Translations under genes and position numbers: made by a program
Assembly (NCBI RefSeq): GCF_014851395.1
Contig: NW_024040596.1
Location: 8,620,155 to 8,684,154 of the forward strand
DNA length: 64,000 nucleotides
Direction: 5' to 3'
Origin: Micropterus salmoides
Lineage: Eukaryota > Chordata > Actinopteri > Centrarchiformes > Centrarchidae
Notes under the pieces: model-generated
The model's database searches: none
What the model saw: the letters and a program-made list of their open reading frames with translations, nothing else
Told to the model about the DNA's origin: nothing
Part shown: positions 1-13,412 of the stretch, one piece after another
How the letters are laid out: each line of letters opens with the position of its first letter
How positions within the stretch are numbered: the first letter of the stretch is position 1

Positions 1-2507
1 GAGTGATTGCGGTGCACGAGCTCTGGCAAGAAAACAAAACGTCTCTGAAGCTACTAACAAGCTAACATTAGTTAGTCGACTCAGAATGGGCAAGTGTCTG
101 AGGTTCAGAAGGCCAGAGATACGGACAAGTTGAAGGCATAGAAGGCAGTGGCGCTGAGGTTAGAACAGCAAGCAGACCCACTGCAGGTTACTGATCAGTT
201 AATATTACAACAGCAATGGAGAGACAGTTGTGTATGAGACGAGCACCGTGTCTGTGTGTCGTTGTTGCGCCACTGTTGTAGGGTAACGTTATGTGAATGG
301 AAACATCCAACATGCTAACGCACTTTAAACTTAAACCACCCAGATGCGCCGATCACCGGGAAAAAACAAACTGCAGCCCAACTTCTTGTCCCTGCTGCTT
401 TCAAGCCAGTACTAATCAATACTATATTTCAAGCAGCCTTTAGATGCAAAAACAGAACAGGATGAATAATCACTGAAGCAATTGGCATCTACATTGGCAT
501 ATTATGTTGCATTACATTACCTTATCTAGCCAGGGTGTAACTAATTGTAAGAACTCAAACTGCACAATTTATTTTCTATTTTTGGTTTCACACCATAAGA
601 GTTATTAATGTGACAAATAAAGTATTCATTTCACCCATAGGTTTCATTTACACTGGGGACGCTGGGGACTTGTTTCCATCACTTCTTTTTAAAGCATTTG
701 TTAAATATGTTCTGAAAAATGGCTTGCAACAAATGAAATTCTTTGAGAAAGGTGTATTAAACAATGAGTGCAATGTAAATATAGAACATATGTGCATTGT
801 CCAAAAAAAAGTAACTTAAGCTAAAAAAAAAAAAAGCTGCTGATTACTACATTATATTCTGTTTGAATTGTCACCTGAATTTTATGTCCCACTTTATGTA
901 AATAAAGACTATTCTACCATAAATTGGTGCAGAAAATGTCTCCATAATGCAGGAAATTTAAGTATTTAATGCTCAAAATTTTCTAGGGGAAGACCCCCAA
1001 AAGCCCCATTTATATATTTCAGCATTGAATGTTTCATCAAAATAGTGTTAAAATATCTTCTTGTCTTGTTCTCGTGAACCCAATATTGGGAATCGTGCAT
1101 GTGAGCTAAGTGTGTCATCACACCCCTAATCTGAACCCCACCACTTTTCAAGACAAAATGATGTCCTTGATTCATTTTATGTTATTGGAGTACAAACACA
1201 TCCCAAAAAGCTATACTGTATTAATATGAATGTGAGTATTACAATAAAATGTTTTATTAAATTCAGGTAACTTCGTAAATAGCATTTTTCTCAGGCTTAA
1301 AATTCATACAGATTTTCCTTCATACGGCAGTGAAGTTGGCATTAAATTTCATCCTAGCTGGTATTAAAAAGTCTTAAATTTAACTTTGAGAGTACCCTGA
1401 CTTCTGTACCTCCGCAGCAAAAATGCCACAAATGCAGTGCCACATGTTTTTTGTGTCTGACAAACATATCTGAAGTGACAGCAGGGAACTGGTTTTGGAT
1501 ATTTATGAGCTTTTATAAACTGCACAGATCAGATTTTTTTCTGTCCCAATACGGATGCCAATACCCCAACTCCTTCGGGTAATCCCTTTTAAAGCAAAAT
1601 CTACTGCATATAAATGAGATCTGGATGCATTGATAGAAAATGTGTCATCTAGCTCGGCACTGGCTTATCCAAGACTAATTACAACGATGTGTGTCATGAC
1701 TCAAGTGGCCTTTATAAGTGAAAGCAACGAAGTATCCCATCTTCCAGCTGAATTCACCCAGTCAGCATGTTTCATGAAAGAAGCAGGTGTTTAATACATT
1801 GGCTATAGCTGCCTGTAAGAGTGTTGCGAATGTTCACTGAGTGAGCGTTAGCTGTGTTATTTGCCCTAGTGCACTTTTTTTTTTGTGCCTGACACCTATC
1901 GCGCTAAGTGGCTCCGGTGTGGGTCAGTTGCTTCACAGCTGTAGCAGGTTCCACGTTCAGTTAATGATGAGCTGCAGTATCATCCATCATGTGACTGGAT
2001 CACCATGTCAAGGATGGGCAATTCCAATTCACTCCACCGCCACCAGCCATTTCCACACACCAATATCAATTTGCATAGGAAATGGAATTGTAAGTTTGCC
2101 AAGTCTCGATCTCATTGCACTCGGGAGTCATTTGCCTAGAAGTCAGTGCAGAGATAAAGAATCCATCCACTTAGGCTGTTTCTATTACAAAGCAATATCT
2201 CCTGCTGCCATTACTCATTGTCTATGATGCTTTAGAGCAATGTGTAAAAGAGCTGCGTGTGCTGGGGATCTGAGGCCTGGCTCCACAACAGAGCTATGAT
2301 TTATTAATTTTATTCCCATCTCTTGATAGCTCACGATGAAAACACAATTTATATGACTGTTGTAGCAAAACGTTTTAAGTTGCTCCATTTGAAGTGGAAT
2401 GTTTTTGAAAATGTTTTATGTTTGAATTTAATAGATAGTCCTCTTGTTTTTATTTCCTGGCTATTTGCAATGCCCTTTAAACCCCCGTCGTACTCTTTGT
2501 GTTTCAG
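1..2507. other. Upstream or intronic sequence before the first recognised dars1 exon
   Basis: No exon could be supported here. The first recognised dars1 exon begins at 2508 in phase 0, so an upstream exon with the start codon must exist. The ATGs near 87 and 216 open short frames that do not resemble the synthetase N-terminus and lack a matching donor. The stretch 640-1140 is an interspersed repeat listed separately. The 128-codon open frame at 1841-2227 has no recognisable domain and looks like chance. The start exon is most likely left of the window. Confidence 0.5.
640..1140 (-). repeat. Unclassified interspersed repeat, copy A (uninterrupted)
   Basis: The reverse complement of this segment matches 16084-17525 in many blocks: a shared GAGAACAAGACAAGAAGAT block, the phrase TTTTGAGCATTAAAT, TTTCCTGCATT.TGGAGACATTTTCTGC, and a shared end reading CCCCAGTGTAAATGA. 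The second copy is split by a Tc1 insertion. I could not assign a class. The repeat has no intact coding region, and its edges are approximate. Confidence 0.7.
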
Positions 2508-5500
2508 GCAGCCGAACAACAAAGCACAGAGGAAGATGTAAGTATCCCCTACGGATCTCAATACTCTAAGACCAGCTGCCTGCCTTTTCTGTCTGACTTT
2601 AATCTACCTCTGCTTTCACACCTTTGCAACAGTTTGTATGCAAATGCCTGCGTGCTGATGTCTGTTCTCTGTTCCGACAGTTATTCCTCCTTAGATCGTG
2701 ATAAGCCTCATTATCTCTTCTGTCGGTCTGTTATCTCAGATGCAGTAGACAGACTGACGCTTATGAAGTCCAAGTGTTCGAGTTTTCTTTGAGAACAATA
2801 GGGAGTTGACGTGCATGCACTAAAAGAAGCGTGGCATTTTCTGTTACGATGAAATGACTGAACTTGACTTCTAAGATGTTGTGTTTGTATTGTTCCAGGA
2901 CTTCGCCAAGGACCGATATGGTGTGTCGGCTATGGTCCAGTCCCAACAAAAACTGGGTTAGTATGAAAGCTACTATCTTCTATGATCAGCCAGCCAGGCC
3001 GCCAACCAAACTCACTGTCATTGCTGAAAACACAGAGACATAATAGAGAGAGATTTCTGCATCTTGAAGATTTGCAATGGAACACATTTCAAAGGGATAG
3101 AACTTTAATTTGACTATAAGTTTAATGACCATCTAGACACTGTCACTTTCTGAATATAGTGTAAATTTGTAGAATTAACTGTCTCAATTCATCACATTGG
3201 ACTGATCACCCTCTTTTAGATGTTTTTTAGTATATTTGATTATTTGCCTGCTGTTGCTGCTCTCTTGCGTCTGCATTGTTGTCACAAAGAGTGAAAAACA
3301 GACACACGGAAGAAGATAACACGGCGTAGGCATTAAACACAAAGACTTCCTTTGGTTTGAGCAAACGTCTTGTTTTAATACAATTTCAAGGTACCAGGGT
3401 TGTGTGTTTTTGTTTTTTTCTTCTTTTCTGTCTGCTGCATTCTTCTCAATTTCCTGTCAATCATCTGACACTTACAAAGCCTGGAAGTCTACCCCAGAAA
3501 ATAATCTCTTAAAAACTTGGCGCTTTACAAATGGCTGTGTCTTTTTGTTTGTTTAAAATAAATAAATAAGGCTGTTGTAAACTTGGCTAGAGTAGCAAGG
3601 TCGGTTCAAAATCAGGGTCGGGTGGCTGACCTGCACTCCTTCCTTCATCTTGTGTTAAAGACTCAACGACATTGTTGCCATCCTTTTAAGTAATTGACAT
3701 AAAGGTCACACATGGGTCAGCCCCGTGTGGAGAAACGCAGGTTTAACGTGGATACTTTGGTGCAAAGGGTTAAAAGGCACATTTCACACTAACATCCACT
3801 TTCAAAGTGAGGAAATTAATGTGATGGAAAAAAAATGGCGTCCTGAAATGGAGAGCGTGCTGCAACTGTCAGATGATATGTTTTGATACAAGAGGACATC
3901 CTGATCCACGACGTCTCAGATTACCTTAGTCTGGCACTCAAAAGATACAGATAACGCGATTACAGCTGATAAACATCAAGAAAAATGCTTTTGGTCTGTT
4001 CTATCGTCACGTTTGCAGCAGCGATAATTGCAGTAACTAATACGGTGCGATAACTCCCTGATGAACCAGGTAGCATGCGGACCTGTCGAGGTCGTCCATC
4101 TGTCTGGATGCTCTTTCAGCTCCAGTGGCAGCAAACAAAGTGGGGGCCTCCCTCACCTGCATGTCAAGCCGAGCCATTGGGACAGAGGGTTGTGTGACTG
4201 GCTTTCATGTGGGTTGACGCAGAGTTCTCAGCCAAAAGGGCGGCTCTGTTTTCTCTGGTGCAGCCTCAGTGTCTGCTTCTTTGGCGCTTATAATAAAGAG
4301 ACAGCATGCCTCTGAGTGACACAGGTGAAACTAGAGTCAATTTGTCATGTAGCTCACAGAGAATGGGCGAGTTGGACACCTTTTCAGCAGGCCTCCTAGT
4401 GTGTCTTATTTATTAGGCACGTCTGTAATTTGAGCATTTTATTTTGTGTACGTCTACACAAACACTGACACGCGAATGCATGCTTATTCACATTTCTGCC
4501 TTTGGGACTGTGCCTAGGGGGTGGATGGGGCGGGAACGGGTAGTCTTCTCTGCAGAGAGGTGGGGAAATAAAGACAGAGAGACAAGTCCTTTTGAAGTAA
4601 TACATTTGTGTGTGTGTGTGTGTGTGTGTCTGTGTCTATGTCTGTGTGAGCCAGACAGGGCTTTGGTGCGGGTCCAAGACCTTACTCCTGAGAAAGCTGA
4701 CCAGCTGATCTGGCTGCGTGCCCGAGTCCACACCAGCAGAGCCAAAGGTGAGATCACCCCCATCTTTGTTCACCCTTTTCAGCTTAGAGCGACTTTCCTT
4801 TGTGCGAAAGACACAAACAGCCAAGATTTAGACGACTTCTGCGCTAATCCTTGGTGTACCATCATGAAATGTCTAAAACTTCCACCCTTGGGCCAGTTCT
4901 CCACGTCTCTCCCTTCTCTTCAAGACCAAACTGACCACATGCTGGTTGACTTTGACTTCCCATGACCTAGATGACTGACATCACTGGGCAGCTTTTATCA
5001 TACCCCTGTGTAAAGTGAGAATGTCCCCCATTTTCTACTGTATATGCCTCAGACACTTACAGAGCAGTCTTTTCCATCCCTTCCATGTTAAGCAGAGTGA
5101 CAACCTGAGGGCGTTTTTGATACCATTGTCAGACTAGCATGTCACTGCCAACTGGGAGCTCAGATAACCTCTATTTGTTGGGTTCCAGCTACTTGGCAGC
5201 CACAAAGTTGCTCTGTTTGAATACAATGAACCTACTCAGCGTTCCCAGGTTATTACCCCTCTGTTTGAAACATCCCACCCATTTGCTGCTGTGCTAAACG
5301 TGCGATATTAAGGATATATCTTGTAGCCATTTCCTTTCACGATAACTTGTAGAGTGAAAGAGCCACTTCCCCTCCGCTCATGTCTACATTCTCTCTGCTC
5401 GCTGTAAGGATGTCCGCGTGAGCAGAATAACATCCTGATTTGGTCTGGGATATGGTGCATCTGTTGGTGGGATTTTGGCTTTTGCTATTATCCCCACCAC

Positions 5501-8500
5501 CTACCCGCCTCTCTCACAGGCAGCAAACATCAAAGTTCTTGGGTGGTCTGACTGTCTACTGCCCTGAGATTTTGTTGGCTTACTTGTTTACACTCTTCCT
5601 TAGGTGTGTGTGTTTGTTAGGAAGGTAGCAATCACTCTTTTTCCACACAGTGCTCTTCAAAGAGAAGGTTGCGTTCACAAATATTTGACACTTTACCTGT
5701 AGATGACAAGGACGACCCTTACAGCTGTGGTGGGGGGTACCTTCTTCACCCGGAGTCACACGTAGACTTTGGACTAAAAGAACATCTGTTGCGTCAGAGA
5801 GCCCCAAGCATTTATTGTGAAAAGCATTTTAAGCTTGCATGAAAGAGATCTTAACAGACCGGCACTATCTGTTGTTGTTTGTTTTGTTTTTAGGGAAGCA
5901 ATGCTTCTTGGTCCTGCGTCAACAGCAGTTCAACGTGCAGGCACTGGTCGCAGTGGGAGACCGTGCCAGCAAGCAGATGGTCAAGTTTGCCGCAAAGTGA
6001 GTACCGAGACTGCTCTTCCTGTCAGATTGAGCACAAACAATGGTGGGAAAATCCTGCGGGCCCTAATCATCCGCCAATCCATTTTCACACATTCTGAGCG
6101 AGGTGGAGGGTGGGGGAATCAATCATTTTTCACTTGACAACAAAAGCTGGCTGTTAACGGGGTGGGGATACAGCAGTGTTTTAATGGAGCGGTTCCTGTA
6201 GAGATGGCAGATACAGCAGCATGGATCAGAGGAGGAAGAAATACTTAAGAGCCAAGCATCATTAGTCATGTTTGCAGCCAAGATGTAGCCCATTACGTGT
6301 AGTCTATGAATGAACACGACTATGCGCAGACATGCACTTTAAGCTGAAATTTGATGCTCACAAGGGACCCTTTTTTGAGCGGGAGTTCTAAATTTGGATA
6401 TTTATGACATAATTCATGTAATGTACTAAAAGATACATTCGTCAGGTTGTTGGAAGCATCTGTTTTTCAGTCCTATCATTGTTTGATGAATTCACTATGT
6501 TTGTAAATGGGGAAGACTCTAATTATCATGTATTACTTAACTGGAACCACCTCAGATATTGCTAAATTAGGCCAAGGACGACACCCACAACTGTAATCTG
6601 CCGCACCAAAACGGCAGTTAGTTATGACATTGGATAATAAAGAACTTAAGCAATGCAGAGATTGCAGCTTTAAAATAAGCCTCCTGTTAAGCAGCAGCTA
6701 TCACAGCCTTACAAAGAGCTGCCACCGAGACTGAAGACCAGACAAACGTATGCTGTCTTACAAATCGTTTGAAAAAAGTCAGTTTTGTTAACACACACAC
6801 AGCACGTCACAGAGAAAGCAGCGTCAAACATCCTTGGCATGTGTGTCAGGCTTCCTTACTTTGACCTCGCACTCAGCATTGAGGCCACTGAGGGTGGACC
6901 ATAAGGCCAAACGGCAACCTAAATAATTCTGTAATGTTAAGAGGAAACATACACACATTCGATGCAGCCAGATCAATGTAAAAAACTGATGGAGTTTATG
7001 TACACACCTGCCTGAGTCGCATGTAAACAAGTCAGGGAGTAAATTTGCATTGAATGCCTACATGTGCATGAATCACCATTTTCCAAACATTGATTTTACT
7101 CATGTTTCATAAATGAGACCTTCGGAGTATGTTTATTTAGCTTTTCTAATGAGGCCGAGGTCACCGCTCTGACCCGAGTCTTGATCTGCTGACTGAACAC
7201 ACTGACGCCGCTGTTAGAAGTGGAAAATCCCCTGGCCCCGTGCCATAGTTCGTCCCAGCAGTCATTGAGATTCTGCTTCAACTTTCTGTTATTCAGCACT
7301 GCTTTGGAGCTTTAGATATTCCACTGAACATAGGCATAGAAAGGACTTGTGATTTCAAACTGCATGTCGTTTTAATATTGGAGAAACGTCCGCTGTATGC
7401 CACAGGATATTGTTTCTAGGACATCGCTCACATTTGAATATATTTTTGTCAACTGTCAGATGATTCCTTTTATGTGCATCAGTTTCTCAATCTGGTTCTG
7501 CAATGTTGTGGTTGGGCAGTTAGGTTGTTGCGTAATGCATTGCCACCTAACAACAGAGCAAGTGAAAGTAATGACACGGTTGCCAAGACAACACGGTCTT
7601 GCATCAAAACTCAAAAAAATGGCAAAGTCAAGCTGCACTGTAACGATTCACCAAGAGGGTTTCTGATCGTTGTTGCTGGGATCAAAATGTTAAGTGCTTT
7701 TTTAAAATATTTAAATCTTTAAGAGCAGGTGGCACCATCGGCTCCTGTGGCTTTGTGGCCCTCGTCTAGTTTCACACACTTTGGTGCGATGATTGACAAG
7801 CCGAGTAAGACCCTGGATTACAAGTAAATCCTCTCATCATCATGCGCGAGGGCAGTGATGACATTGCTAGGAGGGTCTCTTTTGACATATTGTATGTCTA
7901 AGTTGTCCTCCTCTGCACTCACAAAATTTAATTAAGTGATCTTCAGGCTCTGTGACTTAACACTTGACTCAAGTACCTTTGGAGTGCTGAGGGTAAAGCA
8001 AAAGGGAACTGTGGCTCATTTCGCTTCAGAAACTGGAAGAACAATAATCACGTCTGATTGTTTGTGTGTGTGTGTGAAGTTTGTAGGTTTAATTCGGTCC
8101 TGAGTCACCTGGTTCAGTTCAGGGCGTGTTAATGAATCACTGATTTGGATGTCACGTAGCATGCCCTGTGGTGTGTGTGTGAGACCCTGACTAGTCAGTG
8201 AGAGGTGCTGTACCACTGCATAAAAGATCAGCTGTATGTAGTTTAAAGCAGCTCTTCTCAAAGTGGGGTCCTTGGTGGGGTTCAAGGGGGTAAAAAGGAT
8301 GGGGGATCTATAAGTAACATAATGTATGACTGTATTGGTCGTGGGTTTCATACACCTTCTGCAATAACACCTCTAAAGGCAAAAATCCTATCTGGTGGGG
8401 CGCCTTTCTAGTCTTTTCGTACACTCAAAGCGCTTTTATGCTACATCTACATTCACCATTCACACACATTCTGAGCCTAAGTGCTCAAAGAGAGACTGAC

Positions 8501-11500
8501 ATCAACAACAACAGCCACCAGGGGCAATTCGGGATTCAGTATCTTGCCCAAGGACATTTCGACACGCAGCCTGGAGGAGCCAGGGATTGAACGCCGACCT
8601 TCCAATTAACGGGCAACCCGCTCTACCTCCTGAACCACAGTCGCCCCAAAGCCAACAGCTTATTGATTTTACTCTGGCATCGAATTGGTACTCACCATTG
8701 GCCGATACTCAAAACCCAGCTATCGGGACTGAAAAAGTCGAAATGGTGCATCCCTAGAAATGACATGAACAGCAAAATCTCTTTGCGGAAACAGTGGCTC
8801 CCCGTACACTGGATGCAACAGGGACATCAAACGGTAGCAGGTGTCCTGCATGAGACAGGAAGGCCACAGTGGTCACCTCCAGTTTGTTCTGTAAAGAGCA
8901 TGTTTCTGCAGCCTTGGTTACATCAGGACCTTTATTTTTGTCTGTTTTTGTTTGTTTGTTTGCCTCAGCAATAAACTGGTCAAATGTCTTGCAGGTTAAT
9001 GCGAGTTTGTGTGAGACCTCTGAGGGTAATGTTTGGTAGTTGTTTGCAGTCTTAAAGGACTGAAAGCAGCACGATTGTTAAAAACAAACATGCGTGGGAT
9101 CTTTTTACCGTTTCGAAATTGGAAAGCCTTGTCTAATCGGTTCCGTTTTCCAGTGATGCATTAGCAGTTGAAAGAATGGCCATATGTGCCAGAATCAAAA
9201 GATGCATTGCTGTGGTGTGCAGTCGTAATGCAACGGAAGAGAATATTGTGTACATAAATATTATTATTATTATTATTATCGATACATAAAAATTGACAAT
9301 ATAAAAATATAGAACAACAATTAACTATTGACAATAAATATGTGCACTGTGCCAGGTTTGCGCATGATATGAAATGAAATAATAAGATATGGCCAGATAT
9401 TGTGGCCAGAGTTCAACTCTGTTTTTGGCCTAGATGACCTCTGTAACGTTGTTAGACACCGAACACACACTACATTTAACCCAGTTTGTAAGCATGGTCA
9501 CAGAGCCGGTCAACGTGATGACCCATAATCGCAAAGAGCAAACTTTGTATTCCTGGGACATTGATTCAGTGCGAAATCAGTCTCTCTCCCTTTCTCATCT
9601 CCGTGTGAAATTGTCAACTCTCTGTCTTGAGTTAATCAGTTGTTTTCCCTCAGTGTGTGCTGAATGTGTTGTTGCCAGCCTCTGGGCCATGCAGTGGAGG
9701 TTATTAATGGGGGGGGGTTATTTATCTAACTGATCTCCTGCTAGAGGGGAAGGGCTATGGTGGCAGCTGTCGTAGGGCTGAAGGAACGGCAGTACCCCAG
9801 TGTTCAGTCCCTCATTACTTCTTTTTAATGAAGAGGAGTGAAGGCTTACAGCGGGGTTCCCATCTGGCCTTGCGCTGCATGACGATCAGTGTTGTTTCTC
9901 TATGATGTTGCTCTGGGTTTCAGTGAGGTACCTGTGTAGGAAGATGGCGCATTGTTTTGACAATCCATAGCGACAAAATTAAAAATGGGTTCCCTTTCAC
10001 ATGGCTGTAGTTTACTTTCAGTTGAGTGTGTCACGGGGGATTTCTTTCCCCTGCTCTCAGTATCAAACTGTTCACACAGTAGAGCTAGGTACTTCCCAGG
10101 AGCTCGCAAAAACGGTGTGAGCTGCGAACTTTGTGCAACATGTTTTCTCAAAGCTCAGCAATCTCTCTCTAACATGCCTGCTCTGCTTATTAACTCCTCC
10201 TCCATTGTGGCAGATATCAACATTTGAAAGGAATTGGAACTATGTGATTATGCACATTACAATAATGTATCCTGTCTCCTGCTGGTGCTGGTTTAATAGC
10301 GCACATGCCATTTGATAGACAGTTCGGTCAAGAAGGGCCGTTACGCTGCTCAAAATCACAGTTTGATGCCACCACAGGCAGAGATTTTCCAAAAGTGAAA
10401 TGAGCTCCTGATAATGTGGTGACAGGAATCATTGTAGAGTCCCAGAATGTATTTTGCAGTGAGTAAAACTGTGGTGTAATAGTGTATTTTTGGGGCTATT
10501 ACGTAACAGACAGCCACATTTGTCTAAAATAGGATGTGTGGAAACCGTGAAACATTTTCCACCCTGCAGGAACCTGTGGAGCCAAACGAAAGTCTGCATG
10601 TGTTTAGTAGAGAAAGGGGGGATAGCGGTTTTGTTATGAAGCCACAAGTTCTTCTCTCAATTTGCACCTTCCCCTCAAGTTAGATAATGTCATAGCCGCA
10701 GTCGTATTTTAGGATGTGTAGTGATTTGGAGAAGGGAGGAGAAAAAAAGAATCTTGTAGTCACCCCTACCACATAACTCAAAATCACTCAGCCATATCCC
10801 ACACTTTGCACATCAAACTGTGAAAAATGGAAATGTTTGTATGCAAGCATCAGTCATAATGGAAATATTGTTCTCACGCAGTTAGCCTCCCACACAGATG
10901 AGTTTGTTTTCTAAGTGCTATCTGTTGTTTACACTCCACTCTCCCTACTGTCCCCACCAGTATCACCAAGGAGAGCATAGTAGACGTGGAGGCGTTGGTG
11001 AGGAAAGTGGAGCAGAAGATCGAGAGCTGTTCCCAGCAGGATGTGGAGCTGCACATCGAGAGGGTGGGCATAGTTTTCACTTTCAAACAAACACATAAGT
11101 AGACGTCTCCTCACGCAGGAAGTACACAGGTGTCATGCAAGTATGTAAAAACCCACACACAGTAATGCACTCAGCATTTAACACTTCATTGCAACTCTTT
11201 ATTCAACACCGAGCATGATCATTAGTTACTCTAAAACCTCACGTGTGTTTGTGCTGTACTAGTTGCACTTGTAGTGGAGACACAAAACTTGAGGGGCGGG
11301 GACAAAATAGCAGGCGCAAAATCCAATATAATGCAGTCCAATGCAACACCACATGCTCTTTAAACACAACTTGAACATCAAGCCCAGAAGCTTGGACCTC
11401 CGAGTGGTCCAGCATACATAAATCCGATACATGACAATGACTACGTAGAGTATATTGTGTATGGAAGTAGCTAACGAGTGAGCCATCACGCTTCCTTCTC

Positions 11501-13361
11501 GACTCTGTTGAGAGATGAACATGCGCTGTACTAGCTTTTCAAAACATCAGGCTATTGACAGTCACAAGAAGGGAAGTGCTCTACTGGAAATATGTCTCAG
11601 TCAACCCTGGAACGTATATTTGACAGTGGAAGCCATCAGTTTAACCCTGCCGGGACTGGGAAGTACTTGGTATAGATGGCGGGAACATACTTTTATTTGT
11701 ATGAGTGCGGTTACGATAGTTAAAGAACATAGTATTCGGACGCACCACATTGAGAAACACCCAACTTTCTGGACAAACTTTCCTGTGGGATTACAGGAGA
11801 GGGACGCTAAGGTTGTTGCATCTTACATTTGGAGCCATATTACCCTGGTGCGGTCAGGTTGTATATTTTAAATGTAAAACTGTAAATATTTCTGTTTGTA
11901 ACTTCATTCATTTGCATTTCGTTAAAATGTATCTTTACCAAAAGCTAATAAAAGGTTTTAAATTGGCTGTCGAAAATGTCTGGCCCATCTAAATTTTCTG
12001 ATTTTAAAATCCAGCCCTGGTAATTCTGATAATTTAATAGCCCTGTTGTACAGTAATGCAGGACTGTATTAGACTCTACAGGTTTTATGTTTGCATCCAC
12101 CGCCTATACATGATTGTTTGCAGCACAGAAACCCAGTTGTTTTAACAAGTAGTCTATCACTCACATATAGATGAGGTTTTAACAGATGGGGCTTTCAGGG
12201 TCTTTCACTTTAACTTCTTAAGTCTGTATGTGGACTGCAGGTACTTTCCATTGTCTGAACATCTAATGGAAACATTGGTGATTTGTCACCCTTTGAATTT
12301 TAATGCTCTTTGTTTCTTTCCCCTCTCAGATTTTTGTCATCAGCCAGGCAGAGCCCCGTCTCCCCCTGCAGTTGGAAGATGCTGTCAGGCCTGATGGAGA
12401 GGGGGAAGAGGTGAGGAAAATGTAGGGATGGTTGAGAGGGTGTGGATAAGCACATTTCCACTGTGCCCACTAATGTGAAGTATCGCCTGACCTCATTTAT
12501 TCTTTATGAAGCAATGTGCTGCATTTTAGTGGCATTAGGTAGGTGCTGAAGAATCTACTATGTGTTGTGTGAAAAAGAGAAAATCTAACCACCAGCAATT
12601 TAGGGGACTTCAGGGATGGATTAGCATGAACCTCTAAGTGTGGCACATTCTTAAAATGAAACTCTTTACTGTCAGGTGAAAAGAATCAGCATGTAATGCC
12701 GGTAAGACAGCTCTGTCTCAGTCAGAAAAAGAAAACAGCTGTAGACTGTGCTCCAGACCATGCTGTAATTTAAGAAATTCTTACATCAACTTGCCATTGT
12801 GAAACAGGAACTGGCTGTCGGTGTGCGTGAGAGTTTACTATCTAAGACTCATAACGTGCATGGATGGTTTTGGTCTGACTATACAACGGCAACAACATAA
12901 TAAACTATTGAGCCTTAATTTATCTGTATAATTTATATTAAAAGTAAAAATGTAGTATAAATACTCACTGCATTGCATTTATTCATTTAGCTGATGCTTT
13001 TATCCAAAGCAACTTACAATTGCTATGTATGTCAGAGGTCACACGCCTCTGGAGCTACTAGGAGTTAAGTGTCTTGCTCAGGGACACACTTGGATGTGTC
13101 ACAGTGGGAATTGAACCCAGGTCTCTCACACCAAAGGCATGTGTCTTATCCACTGCTTCATCGCCACCCCTCACTAATATACCCATGCGCAAACCAACTT
13201 TATCCTTCACACAGAGAGGTCGTCAGTAAGGAGAATAGTGTTTTTTGGCAGACTCAAAGATTGGGTAATTAAACCTGGTTGAATTAAACAAGATTAAGAA
13301 CAGAATGACTCACGCTGACATCACATTCAGTGAGTAACATCACCTCATTTGACTCTTCATT

Positions 13362-13412
<51 letters not shown>

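Larger units (their letters stand above)
2957..10960 (+). other. dars1 introns between 2957 and 10960
   Basis: Apart from exons at 4655-4747 and 5894-5996, this stretch is intronic. It holds a (TG)n tract just before the exon 3 acceptor, a tRNA-derived SINE at 8395-8646, a hAT-like remnant at 8650-8757 and an (ATT)n tract near 9259-9280. I see no exon or RNA gene in 5997-8390 or 8760-10960. Confidence 0.6.

Noticed and set aside
1..330. Possible dars1 first exon or promoter
   Set aside because: Neither ATG is followed by a plausible synthetase N-terminus with a phase-0 donor, and there is no clear CpG island.
1841..2227. 128-codon open frame on the plus strand
   Set aside because: No domain, no splice context and ordinary intron-like composition; it lies upstream of the first recognised dars1 exon and is probably chance.
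7855..7930. Possible C/D box snoRNA (AGTGATGAC) in a dars1 intron
   Set aside because: No D box or terminal stem at the right distance.
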